Positions 10,853 through 22,094 of a DNA stretch of 64,000 nucleotides are shown here, one piece after another. Under the pieces are notes generated by a model. It had not been told where the DNA came from, ran no database searches, and saw only the letters and a program-made list of their open reading frames with translations. The stretch's first letter is position 1. Every line of letters starts with the position of its first letter. The stretch is from NCBI RefSeq assembly GCF_016086655.4, contig NC_052139.2:25858002-25922001 (forward strand), given 5' to 3'. Origin of the DNA: Lepeophtheirus salmonis (Eukaryota > Arthropoda > Copepoda > Siphonostomatoida > Caligidae). A program made the translations under genes and the position numbers.

Positions 10853-13052
10853 GTGAAACTATTTGTTGTATATTGGAACCATACAAATCGGGAAATTAAT
10901 GATCGGCAGCTACCAACTATAAGCGACGTCATTCATTTTATTTTATTTGTCAAGAAAGACTTTAAATTAAAGTATAATGGAAAAGATTCAACTAATTCAG
11001 GTATTTATGCGATTGTCCATAAAGAGACTAAAAATATTTATAACAAAGGTTAGATTCTAGTTGTAACTAAGGAACCAGTTATTCAACTGTTAAACTCTTA
11101 TTTAAAAAAGTACCTTAATTTGAAGAAAAAATATGCTAAAAGCAAACGAAATGACTGTTTTCAAAACAAACTAAAGTATTTTTTTGAGTCATCCGATAAG
11201 CTTTTTGATGTGGCTGCATAGAAATGTTCCTCATTTGAATCTTGTTTGTGTATAAAATCTAAGAAAGTTCTCATCCATGAGATAAGTTTGAAAAAAAAAA
11301 GAGAGGAAAATGTTTATAGGCGGTGTTGATAAGAAAGAAACGATTATTTGAATCAAACAACGTTAGAGGCAGAATAAAAAGTCAATGAGAGAGAAAAAAC
11401 ATTTCTGTTTCACTAAGGAATTGGATTTTGTCTCAAAAAATGGCCATAATGATGCAGAGAGTGGATTTTTTTGGAAACTTGTCCAATACTGGAGGCTTCA
11501 CCGACAGATACAGCATCGACTTCAACGGAAAATCGAAATAATTTAACGTTGTCAATAGTTGCAAGGGTCGTTTTTGGATACGGTTTATTAACGCAATCTG
11601 CTGTTGCGTCTGCAGTTTTGGCTGACTTTGGCTTAGTTTCTGTTTAAAATTTAACTCTGGTCATTGAAAAAAACAAGATTCCCAGAGCTGTATCTTAAGC
11701 TCGTGTAAAAGCTTCAAAAGGTTTTGAAGGAGTTGTCATTATTAGTATTTACTTTGATGGACGAAAAGACAAAAATCAGGTAAATAAGAAAATACCATTG
11801 GAAAGAAGTTATAGAAGATCCCATCTCAGTTTTATTAAAATCTGGATCATGTTATTTTCGACACACAACACTAAGTCGTGCTAAAAGTAGGGCCATTTTT
11901 ACTTCGATCACAAATTTATTAGAGGGACGAGGGGGGAATTTCGATGCCATAATTTCCGTTGGATGTGACGGAACTGCAACTATCACCGGTTGGAAAGGTG
12001 TCATGATACAATATTTTGAGGACTTTTTTTTGTGAAACCGTTACAATGGTGCATTTGTATGCTTCATAGGAATCAATTACTCCTTTGTCATTTATGTTTG
12101 AGTTCAAATGGTGGCACTTTGGGTCCTATAGAATATTCCAGACCAATTGGGAAACGATTGGCTAGTGGTGAAACTGAAACTGTCGTTCCTATTTCTGCAG
12201 TGACTGGTAATTTGACTAACTTGCCAAAGAATACCGTCGATCAACTAAGTACAGATAAAAAATATCTGTAATAAATATGTCAAGCCGTGTCAACTGGTTC
12301 CTGCACTCCTGAGGTGGCAAACTGTAAACCTGTAAAATTGGCACAATCAAGATGGCTTACTACTGCTAATAATTTATTCAGATAATGTGATACTCAGACT
12401 TTATGCAAGTACTCATAATCCATCAAAAAACTTGCATGTACTTGTGATCTACGTGCTTAATGTCTGCTCTCTAGTGCTGTTTCGAATCAAGCAACGTCTT
12501 TTGATGATGGACCTAAGCGTTTTTTTTAACTGATTGTTTACTCTAGATTTGTACAACAAAATCTTAGGTCTGTCGAGGACCCGGTTATTGTAAGAAATGC
12601 TCTTTTTTTGCGAACTCAAAAAACCTACATGTCAGTATGTTTTTGATGAGCGGTACCACATTCGGAACTTGGCATTACAAAAAATAACAAAAGCTAGGGG
12701 AACTGAAATTAGCTCTAAAATCAAAATATTTAAAATACCAAAAGTAAACTTGTATGTAAGAGACTACAACGAGATTATTGTGTGGCACAAATTCCAAGTT
12801 ACATCACCACCAGTTTTTCGAAATATTTCTAATGAGGACTTTCAAATCATGGCCAAAAATAAGGTATTATAAATTTATGATTTTCCTTTTCAGATGCAAT
12901 CAATGGATATATGTGTTAAACTCGTAACAGATGCTTCACAAAGTGTAACTAACGCACCTTCTTGAGATGGCTATGTAAGAATTAGATTGTAAACTCTAGC
13001 AAAAATGCCCCATTTTCAAGTCATTGAACAAAATGGAGGATACATTGAATAA
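10853..13052 (+). pseudogene. Unclassified repetitive gene family, near full length but broken
   Basis: A run of plus-strand protein-like segments in successive frames covers about 2.2 kb. In order: REINDRQLPTISDVIHFILF (10.88 kb), LNSYLKKYLNLKKKYAKSKR (11.09 kb), a Cys-rich KCSSFESCLCIKSKKV piece (11.22 kb), MFIGGVDKKETI (11.31 kb), SIVARVVFGYGLLTQSAVAS (11.55 kb), IISVGCDGTATITGWKGVM (11.95 kb), PLQWCICMLHRNQL (12.03 kb), SRPIGKRLASGETETVVPIS (12.14 kb), DERYHIRNLALQKITKARG (12.65 kb), and DGYVRIRL (12.96 kb), with a final stop at 13050. At least six stops or frameshifts disable it. I recall closely similar multi-copy uncharacterised proteins in copepod, aphid and cnidarian genomes, which suggests a mobile element, but I cannot place it in a transposase superfamily and see no terminal repeats. 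The function is unknown; the CDGT and LH-N-L motifs are the best handles. Confidence 0.62.
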
Positions 13053-13310
13053 AAGTGCATCCACTACATCTCTTTACTAAATTTTATAAATAATTAAAAA
13101 AGAAGTTATAATTACAAAATTGTCAGTGTTAATCTCTAAAGGACAATGTATCTTAAACAGTTTATAAATTATATATAAATGTGAATTTCTGAATATTTGT
13201 AGCACAAAATACCATTTTTTTATGTCATAGATTGAGTAGAATTTATTTGCACTCACATCTACTATAACGTAATATTACCATTGTATGACCCCTGATTAAA
13301 ACACATAGGG

Positions 13311-13536
13311 TATTTATTTCAAAAACAGAGTCAGATACAGACTTTAAACATAAAATAAAAGTTGCTCAGAATTCTGAGTTACGTACCTTTGTTATATTCC
13401 GATCAGAAGAAATTCTTAGTTTCTGGGGCGCCATTTTGTTTTTTTTGCTTAATAACTTGATTTTTTTCTTCAAAAAACAAGATGGATTCCCTGTGTCTCA
13501 AAATTGTTTTTTTTAAAGTATATAGGTTGTGGCTTC
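13311..13536 (+). repeat. Dispersed repeat R1, copy 1
   Basis: This stretch is matched in the same orientation by 60440-60670. Shared blocks in order: ATTTCAAAAACAGAG, an ATAAAAGTTG block, GAGTTACGTAC, TTCnGATCAGA, a TTnATnACTTGATTT-like block, and TTTTTTTTAAAGTA. The two copies are perhaps 70% alike by eye. No open frame is conserved, so it is an old non-coding or fossil repeat of unknown class. Confidence 0.6.
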
Positions 13537-13539
13537 AAA

Positions 13540-15220
13540 AAAAAATCCAAAATGAATTATTGTACTAACCGAAAAAGGGATAATTTATATCGAATACGAA
13601 TTAAAATATGGAATTAGGTAGAAGATTAGCGAGTTAGTCTGAGTATGCATCTGCATTATGGTCGAAGGAGAAAAATATTTCTAATTAAGTTTTACTTAAT
13701 TCTGGAGTTATTTCATCCTCTAATAAAATAATTGGAAACAAAATATATAATAGATGTACGTCCTAGTATATATATATAATCTAATATTAGAATAACGACA
13801 GACCCATATTTCAAACGAGGATAAAAAGCCTAACGTAATTACCCTTTCGAGAATAAAAAGGACAACATAAAGCTCTCTTTATAATAGCATATCCAGGTAA
13901 GGATATATTGTATACTTATATAAAGCTATATCAGCAATGGTTGCAAAATATATGTGGGTATGTTTGTTTGAATTGCCAAGAATTATGTCATAAAAAGCCA
14001 TTAAAGTATATATAACATACATAGAACCGTTTATGCTATGTATTTATTTGAAGAAATTTTTTTGTTGTCTCCAAGTGCAGTGTCATGAGTAAAATTGTAC
14101 ATTCCATGTAGAAATTGGAGACAGCGTCAGTTGACAGTTTAAATTCAATTATTGAAATCTTTAAAGAACAAAGAAATAAATTTGTTAAATTAAGTGACGT
14201 CAAAACTATGTTATTGGACTAGGAGGATGAGGCCGGAAGAGATCTTCTGATCTCATTAGGTAATGCACAATGACTATTTATACAATGTGATCTCCTCCAG
14301 CCTCGTTCCTTAGTCCTTAGTGCAAATTTTCTAAATATCTCGAAAAAGTAAAGGTCCCTCCTCTAATCCAGTGGCAATAATATATTCTTGGCATTGCAAA
14401 GTTATTTCTAATGTATTTTATGGTTGCGATAATTTAATTTCAACTATCCCCTGTCTCAGTCACTGATTTTGAGATAGAAAAATAAAGTATGACGTTTGGG
14501 GAAACTTATACTGAATACTTGTATTGTCTTCAGTGCAATATGCTTCTCTACTTATTAATCTGATGAGTAAACTTAGGACTTTGACGCATTTTTTGGGGCA
14601 AAATCGGGGAAAAAAAGAAAACTTAATTTGTGAAAAAACAGCACCCAAAATATCAAAATTGAGCCATTTTTATTTGAAGAAAAATACAATTTTATTAGAA
14701 TAATATAATGTTTCGTTTAATACCGATCTTAATTCATTAGTTCATTTTGCTAAATTATATCAATAAATCAAGATTTTAGAAATATTTCCTTTCTTTAATT
14801 TTGGTATTATACAACATATACTAAAGACATCCACTTTCTCATTTATTGCAAGATTCAATGGGGATTATTCAACACATAATTTAGGGTTAAATTTATCCAT
14901 CCTCTAATTGACTGTTCTCGGAATCTGGCTTCCTATTATAATATCTGATCATATAATCATTACTCTGATTTCATTATTAAAAAAAAGAGAGAACCTACTA
15001 ACGGAAAGTTTTGGCAGGTAGATTTTCCCTCGTACAATATCATCAAATGCTATAGTGTAATCCTACTAAACCCCAAGCTTTCTATATTTATTTTATAGCA
15101 GCTTATAGGAATTTAACATTTTTCGATAAAAATGAGCAATCTTTTATGTTTTCGAAGGCTTTTATTATTATTGGACCATTCTTGAGGAAACAATATATAT
15201 AGATGTAAATTGTGTGTATT
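13540..15220. other. AT-rich stretch, nothing recognised
   Basis: No gene-like content on either strand. The longest open frame (minus 14460-14648) is low-complexity and unsupported. Short (TA)n runs occur near 13770. Confidence 0.5.
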
Positions 15221-15225
15221 GTTTT

Positions 15226-15290
15226 GTACATTTCTTTAATTGGCCAGATGGAGTTGCACTCATAAAATATGAGTAAGTGTTATAGTCAGA
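15226..15290 (+). repeat. Dispersed repeat R2, copy 1
   Basis: GTACATTTCTTTAATTGGCC followed by AGATGGAGTTGCACT and an AnTATnAGTAAnnnTTATAG block is matched at 63806-63865 in the same orientation. Only a core of about 60 bp is convincing. Confidence 0.5.
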
Positions 15291-15929
15291 TATGTTTTAT
15301 ATAAGAGCGGTTACATAATTTTATGCATATGGACTTCAACGACGATTCCTAGGTCAGATGGATTAAAAAAAAATCTGAATTAAAAGAGGAGATGTGTGTA
15401 AAGAAAAAACTAAGCATAGCAATTAGAAAAGGAAAAACGGTTGATACACGTGCTCGCTCTTCTCTTTTGTTCGTATTTTAATAAATTGTGGTATGGTGTT
15501 AACATTTCCCTCTGAAGTGTGCATTATTTCTTATCTTTGGTGTAAATCTATTTAAATATACGTAACGAAATAAGCATATGTTAATTTACTATAATTATTA
15601 AATTTTCCCTGCACCAATGCCATTTTAAATGAAGAAGGTTCTCCTCTTCATAGCAGCAATTCCTTTTCCCTATCCTCCCCCCCTCCTCCGAATTAAAATA
15701 TCATATAACGGGCAGCTAACAAAGGTTTTAACTCATATGGCTCGCTCCCGCCTTCTTCACGCGCTCTTTTTTTCTTATAAACTACTCAACTCTACCTATT
15801 ACAAGAATGGGGTTTCTGTAAGAGTGCAAGGATAAGGTGAGAGCGAGACAAATGATACATCTGAATTTAGACATTTGCAAGATTAATATAAATACAAGGT
15901 TAGATCATCATAAAATGAGACTTGCTAGA
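15291..15929. other. AT-rich stretch, no supported gene
   Basis: One 68-codon open frame (15629-15835) contains a CT-rich run but has no recognisable domain. Nothing else stands out. Confidence 0.4.
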
Positions 15930-16124
15930 ATTTTCAATCTGATGTTTTGTTCCGACTGCTGGGCAAGATAGGCAGATTTTGACGAAACACGCAGCCACTC
16001 ATAGTCCATGACGTAACTATTCCTAAAATTTTCAATTTAATATATCGTACAGACTGCTGGGTAGGAAAAATAGACTTTGACATAACACGCAACCACTCAT
16101 CTACTATGACGTCAATATTAAAAG
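15930..16124. repeat. Tandem duplication, two units of about 98 bp
   Basis: Both units begin ATTTTCAAT, pass through GACTGCTGGG, a GA(C/T)TTTGAC block, ACACGCA(G/A)CCACTCAT and a TATGACGT block, and end in AAAA. The second unit starts at 16028. By eye about 75-80% of positions agree, so the duplication is not recent. Confidence 0.75.
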
Positions 16125-16895
16125 CGTGGTGGAAGTCAAACATCAGTTGTACATGCATTATGGTATAACCTTGCAATTCTAATAACCTTGAACCTTTGCT
16201 AATATCAGCTGCCTGTTCTTCTATAAAGAAGATCACCTCCTATGTTTAAAATAGCATTAGTGTAGATGAAAAATTGAAAATTTCACTAATGATCAGAGGA
16301 AAATGTTTTACAGGACGACGACCTAGGAAAGCATTGATTAAAAGTGGGAAATAGTATCCAAATTGACCGTTTTTCCCAGAGAATAAGTTACCCAGAAACA
16401 TGGGCTTCTGTTCTTGTTAGGAATGGGGTTTTGCTTTGGAAAGTTTTGTCCTTTTTGGGACAGGGATCGATCTTGGTCTTTTTATTATTATTTTTTTGGT
16501 TCCCGAAACATGGATCCCCTGTGGACCATATTCCCCTCAGTTATTTACTCCCTGCCTCCCTTTATATATTCCGTTCTAGTACAAATGTTACTTTATATAT
16601 TTGATAATTTATACAAAGTTGAGACATTCATATGTAAAAAAAGAAGTACAATAAGTTTAATATATCAAAGTGATAATTGCATAAATAATTTTCAAAATAA
16701 GTCAACATTAAAATCATTTAAAAGAGCTCCAACTCGTACATTTTGTTCTAAAGCTTCAGAGGGTTATCGGATTAAAACCCTATGAAAATATTTAAAAACA
16801 TGTAACTTCTATATTGTTTTTAATTTTAAAATCTTGTCCCTATTGTAATTCCATACGCCCATTGTCACTTTATTAGACGTTGAAGATAGTGGGTT
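16125..16895. other. Stretch with two overlapping unsupported open frames
   Basis: Open frames at 16344-16604 and 16414-16785 (plus) overlap in different frames. One is rich in hydrophobic residues (ILVFLLLFFWF) that come from a T-rich run. No domain is recognised and neither has a conserved counterpart in the window. Confidence 0.3.
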
Positions 16896-16899
16896 AGTA

Positions 16900-17803
16900 C
16901 AGGGAGCGGGGATCAAATTGTCGCCAAAATATTTTTCTACAATAAACAACACAAAATATACATTTTTTAACTTTTTTATTGAAAATCAAAACTATGACGA
17001 GCATATAGGTATAGAGTAGCCATTCATTCGGTATAATCACCGTTGTCCTCAATACAGCCTCTGAACCGGCTGCAGGCTCTTCTGACCATCTCATTGTCCA
17101 TTTTGCCGAATACCTCCTTGATGGAGTCCATCAGGCTGCCCTTGGTGCTATGGTGGTGGCTGTTGGTATGTATTTCGACATATCCCCAGACAAAATAGTC
17201 CAAAGGATTAAGTTCGGGAGAGTTAGGAGGCCACAAATCCTTGGTTACGACGTCATAACAGTTCTCGGTTAACCACTGCATGGAGATTTTGGGCTCCTGC
17301 ACCTTAAATCCTCAGATACACAGTCCCTTATTGTTTTCTCATGGCAGCCCAGATCCCTCGCCATGGCCTTCATGGACCTGGTAGAGTCATCCACAACCAT
17401 CTTCTTCACCTTGTCGACAAAGTCGGTGTCCCTGACCTTCCTGTCGGCGCCCTCCTCCTTGGGTGCCCTCTTTATGGTGGCATCAATATCCCAGGTGTCC
17501 TCTAGCTTCTTACGGATACGCTGAACAGTCCGTAAATTCACTCCTAAGGTTGAAGCAATCGTTGAATTGGAGATTTCACCTCCATTATTAACTAATGCCA
17601 TAACTACGGCGGACCTCGAAAGCTCCTCGTTCCACTTATAGCTCTTTATCTCCTCATATGATCACGGCATGATGCTAACTGAACCCACGTTTTGTCAGCT
17701 GACGAGAATAGCTTTCCTATTTGGTAACCGGTTTTTTATTTGATAATGTCGTCTTCAAGTTATCAAGGTTTAAAGTAGGCGACAATCTGATCCCTGCTCC
17801 TTG
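16900..17803 (-). mobile_element. Internally deleted Tc1/mariner element with 26-bp inverted ends
   Basis: The left end CAGGGAGCGGGGATCAAATT and the reversed right end CAAGGAGCAGGGATCAGATT continue identically as GTCGCC; 23 of 26 positions agree. TA precedes the left end (16898-16899); the right flank has CA, one change from TA. At about 0.9 kb it is some 400 bp shorter than a complete element, and the missing part is the catalytic middle of the transposase. With good ends on both sides it has the form of a non-autonomous derivative. It is clearly richer in G+C than its AT-rich surroundings. Confidence 0.85.
17024..17670 (-). pseudogene. Tc1/mariner transposase with the catalytic middle deleted
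   Basis: Reading the minus strand, an ATG at 17670 is followed two codons later by TGA (one change from an Arg codon), then runs open through a helix-turn-helix region (NSTIASTLGVNLRTVQRIRK) and a second one (KAMARDLGCHEKTIRD). Near 17300 it jumps, with a frame change, to MQWLTENCYDVVTKDLWPP and the third-catalytic-D region NSPELNPLDYFVWGYVE, and ends normally with a Gly-Asp-Tyr-rich tail at 17024. The first and second catalytic aspartates are absent. The retained halves are well preserved. Family: maT-like by NPLDY-VWG. Confidence 0.85.
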
Positions 17804-17805
17804 CA

Positions 17806-19100
17806 AATTTAAATTTAGAACAAGTATTTTTTTATATAAATTAATTAAATTTAATCATTCACTCAATGAGGGAGTGGATTACTGGCTGAAAAAGAATATA
17901 ACACTTCATGTTTTATGACTAAATACTACTTCTCTAGTTGAAGACAAATAAGAATATTTGAGTTGGTGCTAATTCACAATGACTCGGTCATAAGGAGGCT
18001 AAAATAAAAGGCCATGTTTAGGTATGGCAAGTGTGTGTTAAAATGTTGACTTTCGCCTTTAGCTGTAGAATTTTTAGTAAACTGTGCCAAAGTTAACAAT
18101 TTTTTCTCTCTCTTCTCCCTAACGCAGCTACACGTCTGTACTGGATCAGAGCTGAATTGAAATGAACCCTCACTTGGGAATAAATAAATCCACTTCAAAG
18201 AAGGAACAGAACATACGACATTTTATAAAGGAGTTACCTTTCTCTATTCAATTCAGGGTTTAATGAATATATTTATAAAAAGCTTTCCCCTAATTGGAAA
18301 AAATACATAATATATGTATCTTAGGCTCAAACATGAAGCTCCTTTGTTGTGTTTTATTTGTTATTGTCAATACAGGTATTTCAAAAATTGATAGGAAACA
18401 AAACAATTTTACTACCCAGGTAGAAAAGAAAATGTACTAAATATATGTACCTAGTTGGAATACACAATAGAGAGAGTTGCTTTCTACGTGGGAGTAAGAA
18501 GGTAGGAAGGGATCATTCGAAGAGAAGTCTGCTGAGGTGAGTGGTGGAGGACTCTCTAGTACGCTAAAAAGGGAGACGTGAATTACAAAATACACATGTT
18601 ATTGGGGTCTTAATCACTCATCTGTAAATATGATGAGGATGGATGCTTCTCATTTTTTATTCCTGAACATATAATATACTCCCTCTTTATGTGTTTTTCT
18701 TACCAATTCATGAATACAAGGAACGCTGAGTCATTCTTAATGAATTTTTTCCTCTGGTATACATACACATAATAATATTCCTCTCTTTTTCCTCACAAAA
18801 ACAAAGTTGATAGTTGCATGCTGGAAAACTTTTGTGTGACTATACATATATATCTTAAAGTTGTCGATAATTACAGCCTGCTATTGGATTAAAAAGACCA
18901 ATATATTATATTGTGTATTTCGTTGTTGTATATATGTGCCCCAGCGTCCACATAAAGATAGTATGGAGCTATTCTAATAAAAAGGATAAAATCCCAATGT
19001 ATGTAAGCTCTTTTACCAGGATATTATTTACCCATTTTAAATCACAAAGTGTTGAAATCCATGGCTGTCTCCTGGGTGACTTATAAAACAATTTTATTAA
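17806..19100. other. AT-rich stretch, no supported gene
   Basis: Open frames at 17721-17918 (plus, overlapping the transposon end) and 17974-18198 (minus) have no recognised content. A plausible signal-peptide-like phrase MKLLCCVLFVIVNTG starts at 18332 (plus) and is followed at once by a GT donor-like site; a lone first exon of a secreted protein is conceivable but cannot be supported from this alone. Confidence 0.3.
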
Positions 19101-19103
19101 CTA

Positions 19104-19480
19104 TTAATTGAAGCCCAAAGAACATGTTTTAGTCAATGTATCCGCCTTCAGAATTGATGGTCCAGGTTGTACCCGGAATCTGCTGCAGATATTCTTTATG
19201 TACTCGGAGCTCATGGAGGGCAAGGCATAGTTGACGGAGGTCTTATAGGCGTGGGCACTGTTGTGACGTCTCCTGAAGGCTCTTGGACTCAATGTGCGCC
19301 TATATGGAATATTCTAGGGGGACTGGGCTCTGCAACAACAAGAAGTACTTTGGCCAGAATTGCATGTTACCCTGGAACTACTCTTTCGCTCTCTTTGTGA
19401 CGCGGACAGGTGCTCCATCTTGTAGGAACACCCAGGAAGAACTGCCAACGATAGATTTGATCCATAGGAAATATTTAATT
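19104..19480 (-). pseudogene. Tc1/mariner transposase C-terminal fragment
   Basis: The minus strand, over several frames, reads VFLQDGAPVRVTKRAKE (second catalytic D retained, near 19420), then FQGNMQFWPKYF, then the YSI-AHIESK region, and SSEYIKNICSRFRV near 19170. This is the same arrangement as the C-terminal third of the complete element at 0.4-1.4 kb (YIKNTCSTFR), so it is a related maT-like family. Stops and frame changes are frequent, and the N-terminal half and terminal repeats are missing. The open frame on the opposite strand is a shadow. Confidence 0.72.
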
Positions 19481-19499
19481 TTTTGAGAATGGCTACATA

Positions 19500-19985
19500 T
19501 ATTTAAAAAAATTAAATAATTTTTTTTAAATTGTTATAAAAATCCTGGCCAAAAAATACAATCCTGCAGACACCCCTGTGCATATATGTGGTGCATCAAC
19601 GTAAAGACAGTCTTAAAAAATATTTAAAAAAATGAAGAAAATCCTCACTTATGCAATATTTACTCTTCATGTACGGGATGGTGAATTTAAATCCGGAAGC
19701 AGTTTTCCTCAATATCATGGTAACCCAGAGATCTATGTTCATAAAAAGTGGTCTGTTCAGATTGAGGCCACAACACTTCATACCATAAAATATAAAATCA
19801 TTGAAATGTCCTTCTAACACGAGTGCCATGTGGGCATTATTATGTGCCTCCGTGCCTGGTGTACACTCAAGGATATTATTGAGTTGTACGAAGCTCCTCA
19901 AATCAACTACTTACAATGTTGCAAAGAAGGCATGTAAATAGTCTAATGGGTCTGTAACAAATACCAAAAGGACTTATGATTGCTC
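19500..19985. other. Unresolved stretch with overlapping opposite open frames
   Basis: Open frames at 19632-19817 (plus) and 19596-19901 (minus, 101 codons) overlap on opposite strands; neither is recognised. ACAATCCTGCAGACACCCCT at 19559-19578 matches, in reverse, the hAT-type MITE end found at 54.97 kb. The plus strand may hold a decayed middle of the transposase whose end lies at 19990-20265. Confidence 0.3.
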
Positions 19986-19989
19986 TTGG

Positions 19990-20265
19990 TACAAAAAACA
20001 CACTCCAGACTTCCTGGAGCAAAAGGCACAAGGAATTTAGCCCTCCTAGCTAATCGGATCTGAACCCCTTGTACTACTATGTGTTGGGCGTCTTGGATAA
20101 ATAAGCCCCTAAACATGTTTATAGCACTGTTGACTCATTGCAGGATATTCTCGCTCGAGACAGTGGCTAACACAGATAAGGACTTCCTCATCAAAGCCTA
20201 AATCAAGTTCAGGGTGAGGTCAGTGCTATGTTTGAAGCTCAAAGTGGTTGTTTTGAGGTACTTTC
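19990..20265 (+). pseudogene. Tc1/mariner transposase C-terminal fragment (plus strand)
   Basis: One frame reads WSKRHKEFSPPS, a stop, then SDLNPLYYYVLGVLDK, matching the third-catalytic-D block of maT-like transposases (SPDLNPLDYYVWG) with the D changed to Y. Downstream, TVDSLQDILARD, DKDFLIKA and KFRVRSVLC follow the order of the family C-terminus. Stops interrupt it. It is unrelated in orientation and family detail to the minus-strand fragment ending at 19480. Confidence 0.6.
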
Positions 20266-20429
20266 CCCAATTATAGGCTTTATATTCAATTTTTTATATA
20301 AACTTTATTTAATTTAACTAATTACAATTGACTGTTGTTAGTACTTGAGTCATATTTCGAATTTGACTCGGGCTGAACTAAGAATTAGGGTTATTTGGGA
20401 TCATTGTTCAATAGCTCACATTTTAATAT

Positions 20430-20640
20430 ATATATATTGTGAGTAATTTAGGCTCAAAAGGCCACTCGTGTGCAATCTCTTCCACACCGGTATGGACAAG
20501 ACTGCAAATTTGGATTCGCTACAAGATAGGTAGTACGCCATGGAGACGGCGTTTTTGTTATTAAGAGCTGTTAATCTGTCTCTAAAACAATTAACGACTC
20601 CATTTGTTGTCGAGGCACACAGGTTGGGAAACACTGCTTT
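20430..20640 (-). mobile_element. Probable hAT-type non-autonomous element, one end
   Basis: On the minus strand the sequence from about 20634 reads CAGTGTTTCCCAACCTGTGT, the typical look of a hAT-type terminal sequence. The interior to 20430 is richer in G+C than the flanks. The opposite end and a target duplication were not identified, so the left boundary is a guess. The 86-codon open frame across it is not believed to be a gene. Confidence 0.4.
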
Positions 20641-20699
20641 GGCTGATGTTGAAATTATAATACACCTTTTTATCAAGAGATGAAATAATATACAGTAAT

Positions 20700-21390
20700 A
20701 TTAAAAGAGAGAAATCCAGATTTTTTTTTATCTGGCCGATCCGCACCTAATTTCTCTTAGGGGCCAATCTAGACTGAACTTCTTTAGAGGACCTAATGAG
20801 TTTGGTACACTCATAATCTTAACAGTCTCAATCAGTCTAGGATTTATAAACTGTAACCCAATACATACATGTAGTTAGCCAATTCAATCTCCCCAACTCT
20901 AATACAACTCTTCTTTTTTTTCAAAAATAGGGGACCATTCAAATTATAACAATCAACGTTCAAAACAACAATAAGGGGTTAGAGAATTAGATTAATTAAA
21001 TTATGATTTAGAGATACCATTGTTAAAAATTTACTTTTTAAAATAAATTTCGCCTGTCAGCACAAAAACAAGCTAGTATGATTTTTATCAAAATGAGTCT
21101 TCATTACTTTTGTACTTATTGACGAATATTCAGCAATTTATATAAGTAAATTATTTTTGAGTAACGCTTTGAGTGTGCTACAAAGGCACACTAAAAGTAG
21201 ACAAAATTAATTGTCAAAAGGAGGATAGTTTGTTTGATATTATTGTTGAAAGGGACCAGATCAGGGTCACTATTCCTTTCTTAAATCCAATCAAGGATTT
21301 AAACTGTACATATATATCATTCTTTTGTTTTTTAAATCATTCCAAAATTTTGAATATTAACCCTATAATGGATCCAATATATCTATGATA
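20700..21390. other. AT-rich stretch, no supported gene
   Basis: A 71-codon open frame (21173-21388) lacks recognisable content. Nothing else seen. Confidence 0.4.
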
Positions 21391-22094
21391 CCGATATTTG
21401 CATAAATACGCAGACTATTTGTAGCAAATAATTAAATGTGTAATAAAATTCGTATGACGTATGATTTTTTTTGAGAATTATACAGTAGAGAATTTATTCT
21501 GGTATAAGATTTAATATAATTACTGAATATAACCGCCATCAGCTGCTATGACACCCTCCAAGGGGCCGCGGAAGGCATTGCACACATTGATGATGTAATG
21601 GTATTCCATAGCTGTCCATTGCTCATTGACGCTGGCCTTTAATGAGTCCAAATTCGGGTGGCGGGTAGTACAGGCCTTCTTCTCAATTTGCCACCACACA
21701 CTGTAGTCAATGGGATTCAAATCAGGTGATTGAGGTGGCCAAATGTTCTTGTGAAGGCCTCCTTCACCTCATCCACATTGATTTTCCGTGGTCTGCCGGT
21801 CCGAATCCCCGCTTCAGATCTTTTCCCTCCTCGACAAGCTTCTGGACCTTGAACACAATAGTCCTGGATAGTCCAGTGTCCTTGATTATCTCCTTGACAG
21901 ACCTAACGGTGCGGAGGAGAGTGGCAACCATATGACGTTTAGCCTTGTCATTCATCGTAAACGACTTTGTTTGATGCGAGTAAGAAAAACAAAAGATTTA
22001 CCGAGTTACTTGTGCTGGAATTTTTCATTTCCTGTCACGGAATCTCGAGGTATTAGCGCTTAAAAATTAGTCCGAGTATTTATGCAACTACCAG
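21391..22094 (-). mobile_element. Internally deleted Tc1/mariner element (0.7 kb) with TA target sites
   Basis: The left end reads CCGATATTTGCATAAATACG and the reversed right end CTGGTAGTTGCATAAATACT; the match continues through (A/G)GACTA. TA flanks both sides (21389-21390, 22095-22096). The interior holds only the first and last parts of a transposase. It has the size and form of a mobilisable derivative of a family distinct from those at 0.2 and 16.9 kb. Confidence 0.85.
21520..21955 (-). pseudogene. maT-like transposase, N-terminus fused to C-terminus
   Basis: An ATG at 21955 starts an open helix-turn-helix segment (HMVATLLRTVRSVKEIIKD, then TGLSRTIVFKVQKLVEEGK). Near 21765 the frame breaks; the next frame gives NIWPPQSPDLNPIDYSVWW, the third-catalytic-D block, and runs open to ADGGYIQ and a stop at 21520. 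The first two catalytic aspartates are deleted. Apart from the deletion there are no stops in either half, so the deletion may be the main lesion and is probably not ancient. Confidence 0.85.

Noticed and set aside
16344..16785. Two overlapping plus open frames of 86 and 123 codons
   Set aside because: Different frames of the same DNA, hydrophobic run explained by T-rich sequence, no domain and no second copy.
18332..18390. Signal-peptide-like phrase followed by GT
   Set aside because: Only about 15 codons and no partner exon recognised; kept as a note, not a gene.
19596..19901. Minus open frame of 101 codons
   Set aside because: Overlaps an opposite open frame, lies between transposase fragments, and has no recognised motif.
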